Of a stretch of DNA of 34,047 bases, positions 24,876-31,848 are shown in pieces. The first letter of the stretch is position 1; the number at the start of each line of letters is the position of its first letter. The notes under the pieces are model-generated. The model saw only the letters and a list, made by a program, of their open reading frames with translations, ran no database searches and had not been told where the DNA came from. The DNA comes from a virus: positions 1-34,047 of IMG/VR virus record IMGVR_UViG_3300017727_000064; one strand, 5' to 3'. The position numbers were made by a program, and so were the translations under genes.

Positions 24876-25674
24876 ATTTTAGTTTTTTATCTATAGATCG
24901 ATAAACTTCTAAACCTTCATCAGTTTTAAACCATGAAGCCATAGCTGAATATGGATTCTCATCAAAAGGAACGTTCATTAATTTACGACCATTACTAGCC
25001 CAAGTAAAAGATCTGTTGTCGGGACTTAAATTAACTATACCAGACTCAACGGCTACTATAGCAAAATTTCTAAGTATTACATTTTCATCATGAGCTAAAT
25101 CTAAAAACAATTGTGGTTGTTGTTTAGCAAACAATAATAAATCTCTTCTTAATTCTTTAGAAGATAATTTTGCAACTTCTGATCCTACTTCTACTCTTAA
25201 CACTGCTTCTGCTTGGTCTATATCCATTTCATAAGCTGTGTTTAATGCTTCTATTTCGTATTCTAAATCTTCCATCTCTGTTTCTGCTTCTAAGACGGTA
25301 TCAAATTCTCGAAATATTTTGTCATTATGTGGATGTATATTTAAAAACTCTTGCAAGTTTCTTTTTTCTTTAGGTACAAATAAATGCCCATTGTTAAATA
25401 CAATGTGCTTTAAAGTTATCTGCCCTTCTTGTTCATCTACAAAAATACTTTTTTGATTTGTAGCATATCTCATTTCTCTTTCATAACCTTGTTTTGGATC
25501 AAACCAAACTAAAGGGTATCTTTGTGTATGCTTACAAGGTAATGTGTAAGTTAGTGGGGTTTTATTACCTATAAGATAGTAATTTCTATCTTTATATTCC
25601 CAGTTATCTACTGGCTTTTTTACTACAGGCGCGGCCTTTTTGACCGGAGCCTTTTTTTCTTTTGTTTCTTCCAT
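24874..25674 (-). CDS. conserved structural-block protein of unknown function (266 aa)
   Basis: The N-terminal 22 residues are Lys/Ala/Pro-rich (KKAPVKKAAPVVKKP). The following region NYYLIGNKTPLTYTLPCKHT, YPLVWFDPKQGYEREMRYAT, QKSIFVDEQEGQITLKHIVF is a pattern I know from marine and Bacteroidota phage genomes between head and neck genes. The middle is an acidic helical hairpin (EAETEMEDLEYEIEAL), then KLSSKELRRDLLLFAKQQP and a C-terminal DENPYSAMASWFKTDEG. No catalytic residues are obvious. The gene is isolated by terminators on both sides and carries the same 31-base leader as the scaffold gene, so its expression is set separately. It may be a head-neck or capsid-interior protein; function unknown. 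Confidence 0.65.
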   Translation of the reverse strand: MEETKEKKAPVKKAAPVVKKPVDNWEYKDRNYYLIGNKTPLTYTLPCKHTQRYPLVWFDPKQGYEREMRYATNQKSIFVDEQEGQITLKHIVFNNGHLFVPKEKRNLQEFLNIHPHNDKIFREFDTVLEAETEMEDLEYEIEALNTAYEMDIDQAEAVLRVEVGSEVAKLSSKELRRDLLLFAKQQPQLFLDLAHDENVILRNFAIVAVESGIVNLSPDNRSFTWASNGRKLMNVPFDENPYSAMASWFKTDEGLEVYRSIDKKLK

Positions 25675-25701
25675 AATATAATATAATATAAATTAATAAA
25701 G
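25671..25701 (-). repeat. 31-nt identical leader element, copy 1
   Basis: A/T-only leader before the 266-aa gene, on the - strand beginning CTTTATTAATTTATATT, then ATTATATT repeats into the start ATGG. Identical over 31 bases to 29398-29428. In this copy it also supplies the U-rich tail of the terminator at 25701-25720. Confidence 0.75.
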
Positions 25702-25720
25702 ACCCCGCCGAAGCGGGATC
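25691..25720 (-). terminator. intrinsic terminator with UUCG loop after the 204-aa gene
   Basis: On the - strand GATCCCGC-TTCG-GCGGGGTC (25701-25720), an 8-bp stem with one G-T pair and the very stable UUCG tetraloop, followed by TTTATTAATT (25691-25700). It lies 12 bases after the stop of the 204-aa gene. Confidence 0.88.
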
Positions 25721-25731
25721 TATTTTTTGTT

Positions 25732-26346
25732 TTAACCTAAATATAGGTTTGATACAGTTACTCCTTCAGGGAGAACTAATAAAGGATGTGAATTTGGAGA
25801 TTGTAAAGCTTCTACAAAAACGTTATTAATACGTTTTGTAATGTCTACATAATTATTAGCTGTACCTCCAGCTATTTTAATTGTCCATTTTCTATTGTGT
25901 TCATCTTGCAACTGCTGGATAATCCAAGTATCATATGCAGATGCAGTGTCAGGTATAACACAAGCTAATATCCCGTCAACAGGACAAGATATATAACCTT
26001 CATCACCACCACCTTCAAGATAGTCTGATTCAATTAGTAAAGTTACTGTAACGTCACTTCCTACATCGTTAATAGCGTTACCACTAATAATCTTTACAGA
26101 GATAGTATCACCGTCTAAGTAACCGCTACCTGTCGCACTTACTGCTACTGAAACAGCACCAGCGCCGCTGGTTGTAAACGTAAACGTTGCACCTGAACCA
26201 CTACCAGTAGTAGTAGAAGCTAAAGCTCCTGAAGTTGCTGAGTTATTAACAGCTGTTAAAGCTGAAATATCCCAGTTAGCAATTGTAGCAGCAGGTCCAT
26301 TAGCATTAAGTACTCCGCCTAATGGTATTCTAATCATATTTTCCAT
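25732..26346 (-). CDS. probable head decoration / minor head protein (204 aa)
   Basis: The first 45 residues (MIRIPLGGVLNANGPAAT) lead into a Gly/Ser/Thr-rich beta module at 47-88: TGSGSGATFTFTTSGAG, then ATGSGYLDGDTISVKI. The C-terminal half (DGILACVIPDTASAYDTWII, NNYVDITKRINNVFVEALQ) resembles the small proteins placed just after the major capsid gene in related phages. The Gly-rich module is of a type found in decoration and fibre proteins and resembles one in the 1637-aa tail protein. It lies 10 bases after the 107-aa gene and is closed by a UUCG terminator. A capsid-surface role is inferred from position and composition only. Confidence 0.6.
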   Translation of the reverse strand: MENMIRIPLGGVLNANGPAATIANWDISALTAVNNSATSGALASTTTGSGSGATFTFTTSGAGAVSVAVSATGSGYLDGDTISVKIISGNAINDVGSDVTVTLLIESDYLEGGGDEGYISCPVDGILACVIPDTASAYDTWIIQQLQDEHNRKWTIKIAGGTANNYVDITKRINNVFVEALQSPNSHPLLVLPEGVTVSNLYLG

Positions 26347-26356
26347 AATTTAAAAA

Positions 26357-26680
26357 TTAAGACGGAATAGTATCCGCTGCAATAGCAAACGGAGTAGTAC
26401 TGTCAAGTTTAGCTTCACTAGGAAGTTTAAATTTTACCATCGCTCCGAGCGACTGTTGTACTTTTAAAACTGCTTTTTGTAGTTGAGTTACATCAGTATC
26501 AGTAATGTTAGCAGAGAATTTAAGTGTAGCTTCCCACACTTTACCAGATCCAGCTGCAATGTTATAATATAATAACATTTGATCAGCATTTGAAGAATCG
26601 GCGTCTACTCTGTAAACATCAGCAACATTGATGGCTAAACTATTTCCAGCAGCCCAATCGATGTCTATTAATTTTGCCAT
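26357..26680 (-). CDS. small head protein after the capsid gene (107 aa)
   Basis: A 107-residue alpha/beta protein starting MAKLIDIDWAAGNSLAINVA, with a beta centre (DQMLLYYNIAAGSGKVW) and one helix (TDVTQLQKAVLKVQQSL). No Cys, signal or membrane segment. It is read right after a terminator that follows the capsid gene and is paired with the 204-aa protein 10 bases downstream. The pair may be capsid cement, head-fibre or auxiliary proteins, as in other phages with small genes in this place. No family name can be given with confidence. Confidence 0.6.
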   Translation of the reverse strand: MAKLIDIDWAAGNSLAINVADVYRVDADSSNADQMLLYYNIAAGSGKVWEATLKFSANITDTDVTQLQKAVLKVQQSLGAMVKFKLPSEAKLDSTTPFAIAADTIPS

Positions 26681-26696
26681 TTTTTTATTATTTAAA

Positions 26697-26727
26697 GATT
26701 AATAAAGAGAGCAACAAAGTCACTCTC
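26697..26727 (-). terminator. intrinsic terminator after the major capsid gene
   Basis: On the - strand GAGAGTGAC-TTT-GTTGCTCTC (26707-26727) forms a 9-bp stem with two G-U pairs and a 3-base loop, followed by TTTATTAATC (26697-26706). The two wobble pairs become mismatches on the other strand, so the stem is specific to late transcription. It would favour capsid over downstream products. Confidence 0.8.
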
Positions 26728-26739
26728 ATTATATACTAT

Positions 26740-28215
26740 TTAAGCTCCTTTAAACAATACAAAATTGTTTGCAGCTTGTGTTACTAAACATCTTTCAGAT
26801 AAGAAATTAACTCTCATTGTATCAAGATCAGAAGTGTAAGCTCCACCAACTGAACCAGTGATCCAAGCTTTGAATCGTCTGTCTTCAGTTTCAGAAGCTC
26901 TAAATCTTACGTGTAAGAAAGGACGTCTGATGTTTGATCCTAACATTTGATCGTACACTGTAGATGTACCAGCTGGTATCATAACACCATCAATAGCGCT
27001 AGACATACCTCTTGTAGTAGCATCGTTTAAGTATTTCCAGTCAGTTTTATAGAAGTCATAAGAACCTCTTCTGAAACCAGAGAAACCAAAGTTAAGTGCC
27101 ATTTCAGATTCATTATCAAATAAACCGTAAGAAGCAGCTTGAGTTGAAGCAAAACCACCATTAGTAGCAGCTAACATGTCATCAAAATCAAGAGCAGTTT
27201 GTCTTGATAAGAATAACATATTTTCTTCAATAGCACCTTGCTTGTCTAGTTGTTTTAGTATTTGATCAAAATCTGCTAAAGCACCTGAACCAGGAGCAGC
27301 AGCACCAGCAAAACCAGAGTATACATTACCTCTTGTTTCGATAGCAGAAAATAAACCTTCAGTACCTTTAATTTCAGAACCATTTGCTCCAGCAGGACCA
27401 AACCCAGTTCCAAAAGTACCAGCGTTATCATCTTTTACACCTTCAACCATTGACATTTCTAGATAGTCTTCAAATCTTAGTCTAGTTTCAGACTCAGCTT
27501 TTAGATACCATAAGTACCCAGAAGTACCGTCTTCAGTAGCAACTTCGATCCAACCAATTTGAGCTGTATCAGATCCACTTAATTCGTAGTTATCTTTTAA
27601 GATAATTGGAGAATTAGTGAAAGTAGTTACATTAGGCTCAATAGCTTGCTTCATTCCTTCACTTCCTTTTGGAAATTCAGAACCATAAACAAATAAACTA
27701 TTTTTACCAGACGTGTTAGTTAAAGCAGATCCTTCATAAGCGTGACATTCTAATGTATAACCATTAGTAGTAGCGTTATCAGTATTAGATAATACTAAAG
27801 CTTTAATTGTTACTAAACCAGTAGCGTTATCAGAAATTAAAATTGTATTACCAACTCTAATACCTGAAGTAGCTGGGTTATTACTACCTTTAGTAATAGT
27901 TACTCTAAACTTAGGAAAAGTTTTACCACCAGCAGCAACAGCAACGTCGTCATATGCTACGTGTAATCTATTTTGTTCAGACCAAATTACTTGATCCGAT
28001 GTCATTGGCATCTCAGCGCCAACCATTCTTAAGAAACCAGATAATGTTCTGTTTCCGTATCTCTCTACTTCTTGCTCATAAAGCTCAGGTAGATATTGTT
28101 GTGCCCATTGTCCACCAGTTAAGTTATTAAAATCTATGTAGTTGTCTTGTACAGTGACTTGACTTGGCATAGGTGTAATACTTGCTGGAAATGAACCTCC
28201 ATTTACAAAACTCAT
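26740..28215 (-). CDS. major capsid protein, crAss-like HK97 fold
   Basis: Forms the icosahedral shell. The 491 residues include QWAQQYLPELYEQEVERYGN near the N terminus, LRFEDYLEMSMVEGVKDD and GTEGLFSAIETRGNVYSG in the middle, and near the C terminus PAGTSTVYDQMLGSNIRRPF, HVRFRASETEDRRFKAWI and LSERCLVTQAANNFVLF. These segments, length and the place after the scaffold-like gene match capsid proteins of crAss-like and related Bacteroidota phages. There is no visible N-terminal delta-domain or protease motif, and no prohead protease gene is in the window. The leader is A/T-rich without Shine-Dalgarno. A terminator 12 bases after the stop codon marks it as the end of a high-expression unit. Confidence 0.9.
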   Translation of the reverse strand: MSFVNGGSFPASITPMPSQVTVQDNYIDFNNLTGGQWAQQYLPELYEQEVERYGNRTLSGFLRMVGAEMPMTSDQVIWSEQNRLHVAYDDVAVAAGGKTFPKFRVTITKGSNNPATSGIRVGNTILISDNATGLVTIKALVLSNTDNATTNGYTLECHAYEGSALTNTSGKNSLFVYGSEFPKGSEGMKQAIEPNVTTFTNSPIILKDNYELSGSDTAQIGWIEVATEDGTSGYLWYLKAESETRLRFEDYLEMSMVEGVKDDNAGTFGTGFGPAGANGSEIKGTEGLFSAIETRGNVYSGFAGAAAPGSGALADFDQILKQLDKQGAIEENMLFLSRQTALDFDDMLAATNGGFASTQAASYGLFDNESEMALNFGFSGFRRGSYDFYKTDWKYLNDATTRGMSSAIDGVMIPAGTSTVYDQMLGSNIRRPFLHVRFRASETEDRRFKAWITGSVGGAYTSDLDTMRVNFLSERCLVTQAANNFVLFKGA

Positions 28216-28228
28216 GTTCTATTTTTTA

Positions 28229-29401
28229 TTATGATTTTTTATTTTTGATTTTCAACCTAGAACTATCAACACCAGTTATTGCTTTTACTTTCCAACCATT
28301 AGACAAAGTCGCCTCTGTAGCTAAAGGTTTTGGATCTTGATTAATGTTTTTAGATTTTGCAATAACATCTCTAGTAGCATCGGCTTTGCCTTGCTCATAA
28401 AAATGTTGTGCTAATCTATCAGCATTTCTCATAGCGTAAATAGCTTTATGGTAACCGTCCAAATCTGTTATGCTTCCTGTTTCATCAGTAAATTTACTAA
28501 TAACTTTTGAAACATCAGTTTGAGCGTTTGCCATTTCAGTTGGATTAGAAACACTATACCTAAACGCTTTGTCTCCTAAATTAAATTCAAAACCTTTGAA
28601 TTTATTAGTGAAGAAGTCCTCAGTGTTTTTAACAAAGTCATTTCTTTTCTCTTGTATGGTTTGTTGTTCTTGGTTGTATCGTTGGAAAAAATCCATTGCT
28701 TTTTTCTGCTCATTAGTAACAGATGGCCTCAACTTGATTTCATCATAATATTTACTTTTCATTTGCTCTAAAAAGTTCTTGGCTTTCGCAACTTCTTCTT
28801 TGTATGCAAGCTTTTGCTTACGTACAAATCTTTCTTCGTCCGTCTCTTCATCAAACTTAAAATTATCCTCCATTACAAAGCTAATTTCATCGTCCGTAAG
28901 ATGCGGTCTAGTCTTTTTATAATATTCTCTAACAAGTAAACTGTCATCGAACTTAGTGTAATCTTTATTTAAAGTAACATAATCTTCAACAGTTCCACCT
29001 GTTTCTTGCATAAAATTTACAAGCTTTTCTACGTTTTTAGGCAGTTGCACACCAGAAACTCTTTCGTCTCTAATAGCATCTTTTGCTTGCTTTTCTAATT
29101 TATCAGCTTCTTTAGAAACTGGTTTTTCTTGAATTACCGTGACCTCTTTGTCTTCATTTTTGTCTTCGACTTTTTCTGGGGTAAGCTCTTCAAGTTTTGA
29201 TTCGGGTGCTCTCTCCTCCACTTTTTCCACATCTTTGGTTTGTTTATTCGCATCCACGACTCCTGTGCTTTGCTCTGGAACGGCATCTTCTTTTATTTCT
29301 AATTTAGTTACTTTTTTATCCTGTGATAACTTTTTAGGTCTACCAGGTTTTCTTTTCATTTTAAATTCCCCTTCTTGAGGAACATCTTTTTCATTTGCCA
29401 T
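28229..29401 (-). CDS. scaffold-like protein with N-terminal AT-hook
   Basis: A 390-residue, highly charged protein between portal and capsid, the usual place of scaffolding proteins. Residues about 15-25 read MKRKPGRPKK, a classic AT-hook that binds the minor groove of A/T-rich DNA. Residues 30-115 are a disordered Glu/Lys/Val-rich region. The rest is helical: LLVREYYKKTRPHLTDDEIS, DEETDEERFVRKQKLAYK, a coiled coil and a C-terminal small beta part (LSNGWKVKAITGVDSSRLKI). No protease motif was seen. Its start has the 31-base leader shared with the 266-aa gene. Scaffold is the best reading; a DNA-binding internal head protein is the alternative because of the AT-hook. Confidence 0.75.
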   Translation of the reverse strand: MANEKDVPQEGEFKMKRKPGRPKKLSQDKKVTKLEIKEDAVPEQSTGVVDANKQTKDVEKVEERAPESKLEELTPEKVEDKNEDKEVTVIQEKPVSKEADKLEKQAKDAIRDERVSGVQLPKNVEKLVNFMQETGGTVEDYVTLNKDYTKFDDSLLVREYYKKTRPHLTDDEISFVMEDNFKFDEETDEERFVRKQKLAYKEEVAKAKNFLEQMKSKYYDEIKLRPSVTNEQKKAMDFFQRYNQEQQTIQEKRNDFVKNTEDFFTNKFKGFEFNLGDKAFRYSVSNPTEMANAQTDVSKVISKFTDETGSITDLDGYHKAIYAMRNADRLAQHFYEQGKADATRDVIAKSKNINQDPKPLATEATLSNGWKVKAITGVDSSRLKIKNKKS

Positions 29402-29428
29402 AATATAATATAATATAAATTAATAAAG
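29398..29428 (-). repeat. 31-nt identical leader element, copy 2
   Basis: Fills almost the whole portal-scaffold gap and ends in the scaffold start codon ATGG. Identical to 25671-25701. No convincing hairpin precedes this copy, so here it acts as a leader rather than a terminator tail. Confidence 0.75.
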
Positions 29429-29430
29429 TA

Positions 29431-31848
29431 TTACATACCTTCAGGTAGTATACTATCTAGTGGATCTTGTAAACTCTCGATAGACGATGGATCCTCAAAG
29501 TCTATTGCATCTAATTGTTTTTGTTTTTGATTAGCTATAGCACTTTGTTGAGTGCCAACTATTCTAGCTCTTTTATCTTTTCTATCTTCTATATCTTTTT
29601 CTCTTTGAGTTTCAATACCTATTTTTTGCTCTCCAAGTTCTTTGTTATACATAAACTCAAGTTCCATTAACTCACGTTTAATTTGAGCTTCAACTCTCAT
29701 ACGTTCTACTTCAAAGCTAGATTTACCTTTTTCAAACTTTAGTTTAGTATCTAACACCGCTTGTTGCTTCTGTACCTCTGCCATAGCAGCAGCTTCACTA
29801 GCCTCGGCATTTGCAGCTGCCTGAGCTTGTATGTTTGCCATATTAGCAGCTTGAGCGGCTTCAGCAGCTTTCTTACGTTTTAGCTTAATCATTTGATTAG
29901 CCAACTTAAGATTATTTATTTGTCTAATATCAATAGCATCTTCTAGGTTGATACTGCCACTAGCAAGCGCTGCTTGAATATTAGCTTCTAACATTTCTTT
30001 TTCTTGTTCATCTGGTACCAAGTCCATGTATAAACCAAAATCATACAAATGTATATTTCGTAAATCATCTAATTGACCAACATTCCAAGTTGATATACTA
30101 TTTTTTAAAGCTTCTTCAGTTAAAGCAAACTCTATACTATCTGCAGTTCTCAACACTATGTTTTCACAAGTTCTTACTGTAAGGTATAAATAAGCATTTA
30201 ATATATGCTTAGTAGCTGTGTTTGAGTTAGCAGCAGCAAGTTTTTGTAAACCAACTAGCGAATCTGAATTTGGCTGACTACCGTCTCTTGCTTCATTAAG
30301 TCCGGTTACATCTCTTATCATTTGCAAATAGTATTGATAAGTTTGTATTAAAGAATTTATTTTACCACCACCATCACTTTTGACTAACTCTTGTATTGGC
30401 ACTCTACCATTATTAGGGTCACCTTCAGTAGTCATTGATCTACCTAATATACTACCAGTTTGAAAATACATATTTAAAGCTTCTTTAGCGTTATATGTAG
30501 TTCCATTACCTAAATCTACTTCTGCTAGCCCATCAACATCTAAATAAACACCATCAGGTATTACCTTAGATATTACTTGTTGTATTTTTAAATGAGTTAA
30601 TTGTATCATGTCTGCAAAACCCATCATACGGCTTACTAAGCTTTCTATTCTACCATGATACATTTTAGGTGCACATATGTTGTAGTTCATGTTAACTTTA
30701 ACTAAGTTAGATTTTGGCCTTGTCATATTTTCAGACATCTTCCAGTCTAACATCATATCATAACCTAGAACTTTAGCACCACTATATAAAACCTCTATTG
30801 ATCTACTAACTCTATCAAAGTTATCATTTTCTTGTGGATTAAAAGTATCTGGTTTTTCTAAAGCTTTTTCTAGACCTGTAGCTGTCTTTTTAATTTTAAA
30901 CACTTGTTCACTATATGTCTTGTACTCGAAGTACATTATATATATAGCATTACCATCTCTTCTACCATTGTAATTATACAAGTAATTACTATTGCCTTGA
31001 TACTGTTGTAATCTTTCTAATTCTGAATCTGTTAAATTAGGAAACTGTTTTTTAGCATCAGCTAAAGTAACAGGTTTAACTTCACCTACATACCATAGGT
31101 CTTCAAAATTTGGATCCTCACTATAAGAATAAACCATGCGGGCTGGATCAACATATTCTACAGTAACACCTTCAGCTTTATTAAAGTTGGTTTTAACAGC
31201 ACTCATACCTAGCACTACTAAATCTTCAAGTAATCTTTTCTTTGTTAAATCATACCTATTCATTTGAAGCGAATTATTAACCGCTTCTTCACAAGCTATT
31301 TCTGAAGCCTGCTTATAACTCAACTGCATGTGTAAGTCTAGCTCATCTTTGTTTTCAGGTAGATTTGAAGGATTTTCAGTATTAAATAAATCTAAATTTA
31401 AAGTTTGCTGTAAAGAAACTAAAAAATCTTTAGCCTGCATATCTCTTAATATATCTTCGGCATACTTAGATCTTTGTTGTCTTGATTCTGGATCTTGAGC
31501 AAAAGCTTTTATGTCGTAGACTTTATCATCCATACCATTAACAACTATATCTACAAACTTAGGTATTATAGGAACTGGTTTCCAGTCTAAATTAAGATAT
31601 GATAAATCACCATTTATAGCTAATTCATCTTTATACTTTTGTACAGGTTGTTCAGCTCTTGAATAAAGCCTACGCATCCTGAAGTTATTATAATTAGTAT
31701 TAAATCTGTTTTCAACTCCAGATCTTGTTCCGCTAAACCAATCACCTTCTATAGCCATTGCAACTTGCCTGCCATAATCAATGCTTTGTTTAACCTCATC
31801 AGGTACTATCTGATCTGGAAAAGAGCTATAAGTGTTTGTAATCTTCAT
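29431..31848 (-). CDS. portal protein, crAss-like
   Basis: Dodecameric ring at the capsid vertex through which DNA is packaged and released. The 805 residues begin TYSSFPDQIVPDEVKQSIDY and contain RLYSRAEQPVQKYKDELAIN, LNLDWKPVPIIPKFVDIVVN, a pattern I know from portals of crAss-like and marine Bacteroidota phages. A later segment TGLNEARDGSQPNSDSLVGL with a helix AAANSNTATKHILNAYL fits the portal stem and crown. The last 180 residues are Ala/Glu/Lys/Gln-rich coiled coil (from about IKLKRKKAAEAAQAANMAN), longer than in many portals, and may form a barrel inside the head. The start follows the terminase stop without any gap. Order terminase-portal-scaffold-capsid supports the call. Confidence 0.9.
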   Translation of the reverse strand: MKITNTYSSFPDQIVPDEVKQSIDYGRQVAMAIEGDWFSGTRSGVENRFNTNYNNFRMRRLYSRAEQPVQKYKDELAINGDLSYLNLDWKPVPIIPKFVDIVVNGMDDKVYDIKAFAQDPESRQQRSKYAEDILRDMQAKDFLVSLQQTLNLDLFNTENPSNLPENKDELDLHMQLSYKQASEIACEEAVNNSLQMNRYDLTKKRLLEDLVVLGMSAVKTNFNKAEGVTVEYVDPARMVYSYSEDPNFEDLWYVGEVKPVTLADAKKQFPNLTDSELERLQQYQGNSNYLYNYNGRRDGNAIYIMYFEYKTYSEQVFKIKKTATGLEKALEKPDTFNPQENDNFDRVSRSIEVLYSGAKVLGYDMMLDWKMSENMTRPKSNLVKVNMNYNICAPKMYHGRIESLVSRMMGFADMIQLTHLKIQQVISKVIPDGVYLDVDGLAEVDLGNGTTYNAKEALNMYFQTGSILGRSMTTEGDPNNGRVPIQELVKSDGGGKINSLIQTYQYYLQMIRDVTGLNEARDGSQPNSDSLVGLQKLAAANSNTATKHILNAYLYLTVRTCENIVLRTADSIEFALTEEALKNSISTWNVGQLDDLRNIHLYDFGLYMDLVPDEQEKEMLEANIQAALASGSINLEDAIDIRQINNLKLANQMIKLKRKKAAEAAQAANMANIQAQAAANAEASEAAAMAEVQKQQAVLDTKLKFEKGKSSFEVERMRVEAQIKRELMELEFMYNKELGEQKIGIETQREKDIEDRKDKRARIVGTQQSAIANQKQKQLDAIDFEDPSSIESLQDPLDSILPEGM

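Noticed and set aside
29431-29470. TACCT/AGGTA near the portal stop as a terminator
   Set aside because: Only four pairs can form with an allowed loop and it lies within codons; too weak to call.
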